From Paratinospora sagittata (lineage: Eukaryota; Streptophyta; Magnoliopsida; Ranunculales; Menispermaceae): a stretch of 64,000 bases of DNA. The stretch covers positions 8,211,019 through 8,275,018 of the forward strand of contig CM069608.1 of NCBI GenBank assembly GCA_035771175.1, given 5' to 3'. This document shows positions 24,830-35,804 of the stretch, in pieces. The position numbers and the translations under genes are program-made. Under the pieces are notes generated by a model that saw only the letters and a program-made list of their open reading frames with translations, had not been told where the DNA came from and searched no databases. The stretch's first letter is position 1. Each line of letters starts with the position of its first letter.

Positions 24830-25440
24830 TGGAAGGCGTTTTGAAGGTATGCATCAGCAGTGGCAGTGTTGTAAAGCTGACGCACGCGCAGGGCCGCCAG
24901 GGGCACGCGTGCCTCACGATGGAAGCTCTCGGCTCACGCCAACGACGTTTCAGTAGCTAAAATTGCTCCCGCACGTGCGAGACACACTAAGTAACAAAAA
25001 TCGCGCGTCCTGCATGCAGTGCTCTCGCTGTAGGAGAGCGGAGGAAGTACGCTTTATTCTGTGAGGGGGGCCATTTCCACGTGGCGGAACGTTAGAGGAA
25101 GAAAGAAATGAGACGAAACGAAACGAAACTCCCGGTGGGTTCCACGTGGCAGAAAGTTAGAGAAAGAAAGAGAAGAGACAAGACGAGACGAGACGAAACG
25201 AAACACTGGTGGGTCCCACGAACAAACATATGTAAGAGCTTACGTGGTAACGGAGAGAGAGTGACGTACGTACGCCTGCGGAGAATGTTCAATTCTAGTG
25301 AATCATTCTCTTTTGTAGCTAAGGCTAAGCTAGGCAAGTACGTAAGGAGTACTGCAGTCCTCAGGATGACAGCAAAGTAGAGGCTAAGGAAGAGAACACG
25401 CGCGACGTACAGAGAGGAAAGCTGTGTGGCGTACTTTATG
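24830..25440. other. CpG- and GC-rich patch with G-boxes
   Basis: Stands out from the AT-rich surroundings by many CG dinucleotides (GACGCACGCGCAGGGCCGCC near 24880). Two diverged copies of a ~65-75-bp unit lie head to tail at about 25076-25140 and 25141-25213, each with CCACGTGGC (G-box CACGTG) at its start and an (ACGAA)n tract and GGTGGGT at its end. A 90-codon + frame (25108-25380) overlaps the repeats but is low-complexity and not recognised. Could be a promoter or exon remnant of an unrecognised gene. Confidence 0.5.
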
Positions 25441-25818
25441 GTGAATTGGTGTGATTCTTGTGAATATATACTTAGATAGTTAAATTTTTATATATATATA
25501 TATAAATTTAACCATTGGAAATTGACAATATTGTTATCCATATACATTTTCAATGTCTATTTTCATTAATGTTCAGCCTAAAGTGTATGTTAAAAATAAA
25601 TAAATGTAAGCATACATCTCTACTAAAAATAAAGATTTTGATTAAAAAAAAAGTTATCAAATATTTTCATAATTATTGTGTAATAAATAAGATTTGGGGA
25701 CGTAGGTAGGTCTGTTTCCGTTTTGAATAGATATCATTGGGTTGGCGAGGGGGAATTATTCAGTTGGATAGGCTTCTGTTAAAGAGGGAAGATGACGACA
25801 GAAAAAGCAACCCTTATT

Positions 25819-26117
25819 TTTTTTTTTGAAAAGGTAAAGAGGGAGAACACTCAGCAAGAACAATTAGCACACTACATCTTGAACTCTCCTAGGCCAAGAA
25901 ACTCCAGCTGCATCTTCCCTCAAAATATTGAATAACCCACGGGGAGGGGAAGACAGGATACACACTCCCCGATTGAACTTCAAAGCCTCAGTAGCCAAAT
26001 AGTCTGCTGCTCTATTACATTCTCTGTAAATGTGCTCAACTTGAACTATTAAATCTCTCTGAAGGAGTCTTCTACACTCATTTACCAAGTTGGAAAGGCT
26101 AAGCTGCGGCATACTGT
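25819..26117 (-). mobile_element. 5'-truncated LINE insertion, RNase H fragment
   Basis: The minus strand encodes the C-terminal RNase H-like domain found in plant LINEs (SNLVNECRRLL...VEHIYRECNRAADYLATEAL), from ATG 26110-26112 to stop 25864-25866, then a short 3' UTR and a poly(A) tail read on + as T-run ending about 25828. A 17-bp flanking duplication, AAAAAGCAACCCTTATT (25802-25818) and the same with one change at 26118-26134, is typical of target-primed reverse transcription. Only about 300 bp of a several-kb element was copied. Confidence 0.9.
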
Positions 26118-26134
26118 AAAAAGCAACTCTTATT

Positions 26135-27580
26135 AAGTTATTAGAGATGAGAGATGTTATATAACATGTACGTATAAGTAATTAGCTAGCAGCTTTGCTT
26201 GTTCCACACACTTCACGCTATATACCCACGTGGCTTATACGTACGTGTGAGATTTGAAAGGAGGAGTTACTACGGTACATTTTTATGAAAGGGATTATAT
26301 ATAGAGTAATCTGAGAACATCACACAATATTATATAAAACAGTATTAAAAAAATACATTGTGTAGATTATGTACGACATGAAGATTATTCGATATATTAC
26401 TAATTGTAAATATCTATACTTGCTTTTGATATTTAATAGTATTTACATGACGAGCTTTGATTAGATTTAGGAATGAAATATACAGATCATTGATGACTTT
26501 ATATAAACTATAGCACAAATACCTCATCTTATTGGATTCTTGTCTTACCAAGGAATTAATAGGGCCTATCTATCTCTTTTCATTTCATATATATATATAT
26601 TCTTTAGCTACTGTAATCACACAAAGTTAAGTGTCATTATGAAAGTTCATATAAGTCAAACGTGACAGCAAGCATGAACGTTTTAATAAAGTTATTCAAA
26701 TTAATTACATGTTTAATTACCCTTACAATATTATTATGCCTCTATATAATTCTTTGCTTCTTAAGTCCCAAAACTTGGGTCATTTTTGACAATTCAACAT
26801 GTTTTTTTTTTTTTTCTTTTTAATTAGAAGGCATGATTTCACAGTAGCTAGCTAGAATCATTTCATTTTATTGTTGATCATGAGCCCTCCTCCTAATCTT
26901 GAGATTCAACATGGCAAGCTATACAGTCATAAGTTTTATTAATTTAAACATTAATGTTGGAAATGAATAATTAAACATTTAATTAGTATTCTTATACTGA
27001 ATCCTAACCATGGTTCTAGCAATTTAATGGTGTATTGAACTGTGTATTGAGAATATATAATGCTAGTAGTTAATTGTATAACTAGCTTTATCACCTGACT
27101 ATACTCTCGGAGAGATATCAGATAAGAAGATATAATAATATTAATATTTAGTTGTATAATCGATTTCATTACCAGACTATACTCTCAGACTTATTTCAGA
27201 CCTATTAATCTCTCTGATCCCTAAAGCAATGGTAAGAGTTGAATTTAAACCTTAAAAATATTAACAAAGAAAATTAAAAAAGTTCACATGGTTCAAGTTA
27301 GAGCACTTGTATGAACAATTGAGTATTATAGATACGTTATTCATACTACATATGCAAAATAAACCCATTAAAACAACCAATAATGGATCACTGGCTGAAT
27401 TGAAGGTGCACACATGGTTGAGACCCATTGGAAAATTAAGTTGTTAAAACAATCAAGAATACTTAAATTAAAAGTTAGAAACTGAACATTGCAGGTTTAA
27501 CTACCTTTCTTGGATCAAATGAAAGGAAAACTAAATAATAAAAAATTTTAAAAAAATCTAACTTATAACGCAATTACCCT
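26135..27580. other. Intergenic, upstream of receptor kinase
   Basis: No gene seen. 27060-27190 holds an imperfect duplicate (TATACTCTC-containing, spaced about 70 bp). Probably includes distal promoter of the downstream gene, but I cannot identify defined elements. Confidence 0.5.
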
Positions 27581-27738
27581 CAAATAAAGGAAACAGAGAG
27601 GAATGATGAAAAAGATAAGAAAATCCAAAAAGCAGAGAGGAGGAGTGTGAGAGAGAAGAAACAAAAAGTAGGAGAAAGACACTAAGTATATCTGTGAGTG
27701 CTGGTACTTACATGATGATACCAGTAGTTGTAGAACAA

Positions 27739-27772
27739 CAAGAAGAAGAAGAAGAAGAAGCAGCAGCAGCTG
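27739..27772 (+). repeat. (AAG)n(CAG)n tract in the 5' leader of the receptor kinase
   Basis: About seven AAG units then four CAG-type units, 145 bp before the start codon. GA/AAG-rich leaders are common in plant 5' UTRs and may affect expression; this is inference. Confidence 0.7.
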
Positions 27773-27916
27773 CAATTGCACCAGAAACCTCATCATGAAA
27801 CACCCTCTGCACCCAGCACTCTCCAAAAGCAAATCAATCCAATTTCCCCTTAAATCCACTTCTCAAAACCCCATTCTCTTCATCACATTTGCGCAAAAAA
27901 CCACAACAAAAAAACC

Positions 27917-30900
27917 ATGAAACAACACCACCACCACCACCCCCACCACCCATTTCTTCTTTTCTTCTTCTTATTAACCTTCTTCTCCTCTGCAACTTCT
28001 TCTTCTTCTTCTCTTCCTCTCCAACTCATCTCTCTTCTTTCCATTAAATCCTCCATTAAAGACCCTTTTTCCTCTCTCAATGACTGGGAATTCCCCAATA
28101 ACAATGCCATCACCAATGATTTCCCAAAATCCCTCTGGTGTTCTTGGTCTGGTGTTGAATGTGATCCCAACACAACCCAAATCACCTCCCTTGATCTCTC
28201 CAACAGAAACTTATCAGGACCCATTCCACCAGATATCAGATTTCTTTCAAATTTAATCCACTTGAACCTCAGCAGAAATGCATTTGATGGGCCTTTCCCA
28301 ACTTCCATTTTTGAATTACCTCAACTTAGAACGCTTGACATCAACCACAACAACTTCAATTCTAGCTTCCCACCTGGAATCTCCAAGCTCAGATTCTTGA
28401 GATTCTTCAACGCTTACAGTAACAGTTTCACTGGTCTGATTCCACAGGAGATATCTAGGCTTAGGTTTCTTGAAGTGTTGAACCTAGGTGGGAGCTTCTT
28501 CCAAGGTGGGATTCCGGCGGGGTTTGGAAACTTGCGGAGATTGAAGCTTTTACATTTAGCTGGAAATTGGCTGAACGGGACGATTCCGAGGGAATTAGGG
28601 TTTCTTGAAGAGCTTCAGCATTTGGAGATTGGGTACAATGAGTTCGCCGGTGGAGTTCCGGCGGAATTCGGAGGTTTATCGAATCTGACTTATTTGGATA
28701 TTTCGGCGGCGAATTTGTCCCGATTTTTGGCTCCTGAGCTCGGGAAATTGTCGAAGGTTGAATCGTTGTTTCTCTTCAAGAACCAGTTTTCCGGACAAAT
28801 TCCGGCGAGTTTTTTGGATTTGGCGGCTTTGAAGGTTTTAGATTTGTCGGATAATCAGCTTTCCGGTTCGATTCCGGAAGGTTTCTCGGGATTGAAGGAG
28901 CTGACGATTTTGAGCTTGATGAACAACAATCTGATCGGAGAAATTCCCGAAGGAATCGGTGAGCTTGAGAACCTCGAGAGTTTGCTTCTATGGAACAATT
29001 CGTTGTCTGGAAGATTGCCGCCGAAGTTAGGGCTAAATGCGAAGTTGCAGAAGCTCGATGTGTCTACGAATTCGCTCACCGGTCCGATACCGTCGAGTCT
29101 CTGTAACGGAAACCGACTCGCTCGACTCATTCTCTTCAATAACCTATTCGATTCCGAGCTTCCTTCATCACTGGCGAATTGCTCGTCGTTATGGCGATTT
29201 CGGATCGAAAACAACAGGTTTCAAGGTCCGATCCCGACCGGTTTCGGATCTTTACCGAATTTAACCTTCATGGACGTCAGCATGAACAATCTAACCGGAG
29301 AGATCCCGAGAGACCTCGGAAATGCGGTGAGATTAGAGTTTTTAAACATCTCTATGAACAAATTCGAGTCGGAGGTACCGGAAAACATATGGAAAGCACC
29401 GAATTTACAGATTTTCTCCGCGAGTTTCAGCAAACTGATCGGAAAGATACCGGACTTCAACGGATGTTCGAGCTTGTACAAGATTGAATTGCAAGGAAAC
29501 TCGTTAAACGGAAGCATTCCGTGGGATATCAGTCACTGCCAGAAGCTTCTCTGCTTGAATCTCAGCCGGAATTCCCTCACCGGAATCATTCCCTGGGAAT
29601 TATCCACTCTTCCGACCATCACCGAGATCGATCTCTCCAAAAACCTCCTCTCCGGTTCGATTCCGGCGGACTTCGATAACTGTTCCACGATCGAAACCTT
29701 CAACGTCTCATTCAACCTCCTCACCGGCCAGATCCCGTCCTCCGGCGTGATCTTCCCGAACTTGCACCGGTCATCGTTCATCGGAAACTCCGGCCTCTGC
29801 GGAAAAATCCTAGACAAACCCTGCAACTCCGCCGACACCGTTGCCGGCGGCGACGAGCTCAGTTCGCGGCGAGAAGAAGCGAAGCAGAAGAAGAAGACGA
29901 CGGGAGGCGCGATCGTGTGGATCATGGCCGTATCATTCGGGATAGGCCTCTTCATCATGATCGCAGGGAGCCGATGCTTCCAAGCCAATCGCAACCGTCG
30001 ACTCAGTCAAAGTCAAACCCTGGGTCCGTGGAAGTTGACCGCATTCCAACGGCTAAATTTTACGGTGGATGATGTGCTGGAGTGCCTATCAATGAGCGAC
30101 AAGATCGTGGGAATGGGGTCCACGGGAACAGTGTACAAAGCGGTGATGCCAAGTGGCGAGATCATAGCGGTTAAAAAGCTGTGGGGGAAACAGAAAGAGA
30201 CGATAAGGAGAATAAGATCAGGGGTATTGGCTGAGGTGGAGGTGTTGGGGAACGTGAGGCACCGTAATATCGTGCGACTGTTAGCATGCTGTAGTAACAA
30301 CGTGAGTACGTTGTTGCTTTACGAGTACATGCCGAATGGGAGCTTGGACGACTTGTTACATGGGAAGAATAAGGAGGGACACGTGGCGGACTGGGTGACT
30401 AGGTACAAGATAGCACTGGGAGTGGCGCAGGGTATTTGTTACTTGCACCATGATTGTGACCCTGCTATTGTGCACCGGGATGTTAAGCCTAGTAATATAT
30501 TGTTGGATGGTGAGATGGAGGCCAGAGTGGCTGATTTTGGGGTGGCCAAGTTGATACAGAGTAATGAGTCCATGTCGGTCATTGCTGGGTCCTATGGCTA
30601 CATTGCGCCTGGTAAGTGAAATATTTTTTTTTTATTAAAGTAACACTTTCATTACATTAAATAAATAAAATGCATACTCTCTGATAAAATGACAAAGTGA
30701 TTTACTCCTAATCTATAAGGATATGTGTTTAAGTCTCGTCATTTGATAATTTGAACATGATCTTGTTTCAAATAAAACTCTTTACACCGTGAACTACCTG
30801 TAAGGGCACCTACATACCTATTGGGGAATGTCACTCCTCCCTCTCGGTAGAACTTGTTCATGGGATTAGTCAGTGTGTGTAAATTAATTGAAATACCCTA

Positions 30901-32244
30901 GATTACCAAAAATTGAAAGGGATGCTCTTGATAATTACTAACTTCCCCTTCCAATATTGAACAAAATTTTATCATTTAATTTATCACATCCTCTCAAATT
31001 ATATATAGGAAAATATTAAAGTAACATTGAAAATGTACATTCAAATAGTACATCATCCTTAAATATCATTGAATTACCTCAAATTATATTTCAACACATA
31101 ATTAGATAATCTAACTATTAAAGGTGATGTATACTTTAGATGTATCTTTTGGTTATTAATATAGCATTTACTCTTATATATAATGGTTCCCCTACTACTC
31201 TTGTTCATGATATTTGTATTCTCATTTCATCCTCTACAACTTTTTTTTTCTTAATTTTTTTTTTTTTTTGTGTTCTTTTGTGGAGCTCTATAACTTTTTT
31301 GAAAGTTCACTATGCAACTTTTTCTTAACTTTTTATGTAACTTTGCCCACTATATTATTAATTAGATATACAAAACCGATACATTTAAGACACAATCTAA
31401 TTAATTAAGAAAGTCTACATATGGATTGTACTTTAATAAAAAAATGTCATGTCATTAATGTCAGGGAATTTACTGTGACATAAAATATTACTTGATTGAC
31501 AATCAAATTAAAAAATATTTTTTAATTCTTTTATTTAAAATTCACAATATTAAGAGATTTGTTTTTTTACGTTACATTGACAACCTTTACTTTTTATTTT
31601 TTGTCACTTCAACTTGATAGTGAAAGTTACATTGGAGAAGTTTATTTTAACTCAATATTTATTTATTTTATGTGACACTTATTTTTTTTACCATCTACAA
31701 GATCATTGGAGATGCTCTAAGTACATTATTTCTGATTTAATTTAGATATTGTGTGATATTGTTGCATGCAGAATACGCTTACACATTACAAGTAGACGAA
31801 AAGAGCGACATATACAGCTTCGGGGTGGTGTTGATGGAGATATTATGTGGGAGAAGATCGGTGGAGGGAGAATTCGGGGAAGGGAACAGCATTGTGGACT
31901 GGGTTCGATCGAAGATAAAAACGAAAGATGGTGTGAACGAGATTCTTGACAAGAACGCAGGAGCAGCATGCAGGGCTGTAATGGAGGAGATGGTGTTGGT
32001 GCTGAGAGTGGCATTGTTGTGCACGAGCCGCAACCCTGCTAATAGACCATCCATGAGAGATGTTATATCCATGTTGATTGAAGCCAAGCCCAAGAGGAAG
32101 ACGCTAGCTGGTGGTTTAGTAACCTATGGCAGTGTTAATAATGGTGGTGGTAATGTACTGAATGATCATAAGCAATATGTGGCTAACTGTAATGCTAATC
32201 GTGGTGATGGAGAGGATGGTGCAAGTCCTTTGGCTCAGAAGTGA
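27917..32244 (+). CDS. PXY: LRR receptor-like kinase, PXY/TDR type
   Basis: Probable ortholog or close paralog of PXY/TDR, the plasma-membrane receptor for TDIF (CLE41/CLE44) peptide that controls cambial division and xylem differentiation. Exon 1 27917-30611, intron 30612-31771 (GT-AG), exon 2 31772-32244; 1055 aa against about 1040 in Arabidopsis. Signal peptide about 1-30 after an unusual His-rich start; LRR N-cap WCSWSGVEC (74-82); about 20 LRRs to residue ~620, then a paired-Cys cap (LCGK...CNS); TM about 664-686; kinase with GMGSTG (~732), Lys753, HRD (853-855), DFG (873-875). The intron splits the Glu codon of the APE motif, the usual place in this family. RD kinase, all catalytic residues present. 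Landmark stretches (IWKAPNLQIFSASFS, GPWKLTAFQRLNF) are PXY-like. PXL1/PXL2 cannot be fully excluded. Confidence 0.92.
30612..31771 (+). other. Single intron of the receptor kinase gene
   Basis: 1160 bp, GTAAGT donor and GCATGCAG acceptor. Contains a possible decayed SINE-like stretch at 30700-30860 (GTTTAAGTCTC resembling a B box) and long T runs. Nothing else seen. Confidence 0.7.
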
Positions 32245-32276
32245 GGACATGCATTGCTCAATTATATTGTAGTGTT

Positions 32277-32282
32277 GAGATA

Positions 32283-32306
<24 letters not shown>
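32277..32306. repeat. (TA)n run in the 3' UTR region
   Basis: About 14 TA units 35 bp after the receptor-kinase stop, followed by a T tract. Confidence 0.9.
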
Positions 32307-32313
<7 letters not shown>

Positions 32314-32640
32314 TTTGTTTTCAATGAATTGTGGGGGGGTTGGCATAATGTAACATGAAGTACTTCTTGATTTTTTTACTTTTTATCTGATATATATATA
32401 TATTTGTGTGTGTGTGTGTTGGGGAGGGAGTTCGAAATTATGTGGCGGTGAAGAGGTATATATATAGTTTTTAGGTACGATGGAGTTTTTAGATTCAAGA
32501 GTAGGTGTGCTTGTACTTAACATAATACAATATTGTTTAGTTGGTTAATTTTCTAATTTTATTATTATAATTATGTGCCCCTCAAGAGACATAACTCCAC
32601 TTACAAGAATTGTGTCTTAAGTTTGTCTAGGGGTTTGAGT

Positions 32641-32820
32641 ACAATGACGAGGGACATAAGAAATTCGAATGAGGACTATGTGAATTAACTATTACGGTCT
32701 CACTTTTATTTTTATTAGAGAAGATAAAACTCTTATTTATTTGCAAGGAGAGAGAATCGAACTTTTAACTTTGAGTGAAGGGATTTGGATACATTTCGTT
32801 GAAGCTAGTCAATGTTTATT
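32641..32820 (-). mobile_element. SINE-like repeat, copy 1
   Basis: Minus-strand tRNA-like boxes: A-like TGACTAGCTTCAACG and B-like AAGTTCGATTCTC. Aligns by eye with 33149-33330 along its length, same orientation. Diverged. Confidence 0.6.
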
Positions 32821-33148
32821 ATATATATATATATATCTTTGTCTTTTTTTTTTTTTCTTTCTTTTATCTACAATCTGTGTTTTTTATTGTAAATCATAAC
32901 CCCAATTAACCATAGGATATTAATCTTTAAAAAAAAAAGATCTTTATGCATTAATAGAAGCATACAAAACAGGCTGCTGACTTTTATGGGTAAGCTTCAA
33001 GTTGACTTTTATATATAGAAAGATGAGTACTTTTTCCGCTTATAACTTTTTGTAAATTTTTTTTTTTTTAGTACTAATATAAGATTAGAGGATGTTGATA
33101 TTAGAGCCAGAGAAAATCAGAATTTCTCAGTAGGACTAAGAAGGAGAG

Positions 33149-33330
33149 CACAACGACGAGGGGTATAAATAACTCAGATGGAGATTATACGAACTAACTA
33201 CCGTGATCTCGCTCATTTTTTATTAAGAAAAGAAAAGTTCTCACTTATTTGTAAGGAGAGAGAATTGAACTCTCGATTTCAAGTGAAAGGGTTTGGATGC
33301 ACACCATTGAAGCTAGCCAACGTTTGCAAA
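33149..33330 (-). mobile_element. SINE-like repeat, copy 2
   Basis: Minus strand: A-box-like TTGGCTAGCTTCAATGG, about 40 bp later B-box-like GAGTTCAATTCTC, then an AT-rich body. Direct copy of 32641-32820 about 500 bp away. tRNA-derived SINE by structure; family not identified. Confidence 0.6.
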
Positions 33331-34418
33331 CTTATTAGTAAATTGACTGTCGTCATGCATAGATAATGATATTTCAAATTAGATTGCAATCGATCTCATG
33401 GCCTATTTTTTTAATATATATAACATTATTTACTTGTTTGTAAATTTTCAAAATTTTATTTCGTGCATTATTCCCACAAAACTCATCTTTTTTTACTTTT
33501 TATGATATTATGTTGAGAAGTACGCAAAAAAAATGTAATCATGACAACATTTTAATTGATAACAAGTTTTCAATCATACTCATTACTCGCATATTTATTT
33601 ATTTTAGAATTATTATTATTAATTAAAATTAATTAAAAAAAGATTTGTCATTATTTAATTAAATTATAATTAGAAAGCTTAAATAAATAAAATAATATTT
33701 AATTTTTAGTTTATATGTTCTTAAAAATAAGATAATTCTAAACGTACCCACCAAAACACTCTTTATACCACTTTTTATGTATTATTATTGAAAATTTATA
33801 AAGCAGACGGTTAAAGAGCGTTTTTAGTAAGTACATTTAGAATTATCCAAAAATTATTGAAGAACGAAGAAAATAAAGATAATTAATTATTTAAAAATAT
33901 ATTTTAATGAAATAATAATTCAAATTTAAAAAATAAACTATATATGTCAAGAATTATAGTATGAAATTAATTTAGTCATCTAGCCCTCTCTAAACCTAGT
34001 AGTAATCAAATTTCCTATTAAGAAGAGATGTTTGTGCCAATCAGTCGGGTGACCACAACGGTTTTTCCCAGGTCTTTGAGGGACAGGACAAAAAGAACGG
34101 TTTTTCAACATCGAAAAGAACCTTTTTATCTATTCGATTGTAATAACTTCGATAGTTTATCCCATTTTCCAGATAAATTGATCAGTTTTGGTCGTTAACG
34201 GATCAATAAACGATGGATTTTGTTTCTATCTAGAGGCGGAGTTAGAAGGCTTCGCCAGATTTGTTGGTGAAATTCGCAGTATTATTATTTCAAGAACAAG
34301 AATTGGAATGTGCGTTTCAAGCTGTAGCATCTGAATTTTAGTTTCTTGTTTGTAGATTCAATTTTTCGTTTTCGTTGAATTTTGTGTTTGTTTCAGTGTT
34401 GTTGGATCGATCTGATTG
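33331..34418. other. Intergenic and 5' region of the PLAC8 gene
   Basis: AT-rich to about 34000, then more mixed sequence leading to the start codon at 34419. A TTTCAG|TG site at about 34391-34398 could be a 5' UTR splice acceptor, not confirmed. No other gene. Confidence 0.45.
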
Positions 34419-35716
34419 ATGGCTGAGGGGGCTGTCCAATCGCGTTACGTGAAGCTCACTAAGGATCACGATGCTCCGCGCGAGATCACGCCCGGAGAGC
34501 TTAACCAGCCGGTTCATGTTCCTCAGGTTAATTAATTTTTTTCACAAAAGTGAATTTCAGAATCAGATCTGTTAATTCAATTCCAGACCTTTCTTGTTGC
34601 TTTTGATTTTTGAATATTTGTTTCTTTTTTGATCAATTTGGATCTCTGGAGCTGTGGATCTGTGTTAATATCTATTTTTTCACGCTTGATATACCTAGCT
34701 ACGTCTCCATTTGACATTAAGATCAAGTGGTTTCTAAAATAATATCAGAGCCTTATTATTCTAGAGGCTATGTGATCAAGCCTCCTTGCAAACATATTTG
34801 CTAGTTTATCTGATTTATCAATTATGTCTTTCCTCTCCATTATAAATCTAGTTCACGTACCATCATGAACGTGAGGGAGAATCTACAATAAAGCATTTTG
34901 ATGGAGTGGTAGATTTCAAGGTTTGCATCTGGTTTAGATGGATGGTTTTTAGTGGTTTTATATACATGATGAATTGTGTATTAGTTGAATGTCAAGGGAT
35001 GCATAAATTCATAACAAATTTTCATTTTGGCTGATTTCATGGATAGTATGAATTGGATGTGTATACATTATTGGATTGAATTGGGGCTAATTGCGTGTAT
35101 ATCTAGAAGAGTGCAAAGTTTCAATGTTTTTGATGATTCTTTGTTCTATTTTGTTTAGTTGGATGTTCGCAGGTGTAATGAGTGTGGACAATCACTTCCA
35201 GAAAGTTATGAACCGCCTGCAGATGAGGATTGGACGACAGGGATCTGTGCTTGCGCTGAAGATACTGAGAGTTGTAAGTTTGTCTCTCGGCTTTACTTTA
35301 TAAATATGTCAAGTTGTTAACTTTTATTTCCCTCTTTTATGTTAGTTTTTTTTTTTTTTATGAACATGTTGATTAATTTAAAATATCAAACCCCATCTGA
35401 GATCTGCCAGAGAATGTGAAATCTAACAGAATATCTCCATTTTTAGTTTTGGACTCATGAGATGTTTTTACAACAGCATGTATCTAACTAAATCAATAAA
35501 CCCTTTTCATTAAAAAAAAAAAAAAAACAAATGAAAAGAGAGAGCTAAATAAATAATTTCTACCAATCCCTTGATATCACCAATGTTATCCTCATTGGTT
35601 ATTCTTTATCCATTTGACTAACATGTCCATCGGGATGCAATCTGATTAAGTAAATAGCCCTTGGTCTTAAGCCAACAATGGAAAATGTTTGCATCTAACA
35701 GCTGAAATTATCAGGG

Positions 35717-35804
<88 letters not shown>

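Noticed and set aside
25108..25380. 90-codon Arg/Lys-rich frame in the CpG-rich patch
   Set aside because: Built from the (ACGAA)n/(GAGAC)n repeats, no domain, no splice or promoter support; kept only as part of the patch description.
28855..30300. Long antisense open frames opposite the receptor kinase exon
   Set aside because: They mirror the codon pattern of the LRR/kinase frame, have no recognised domains, and the sense strand is clearly coding.
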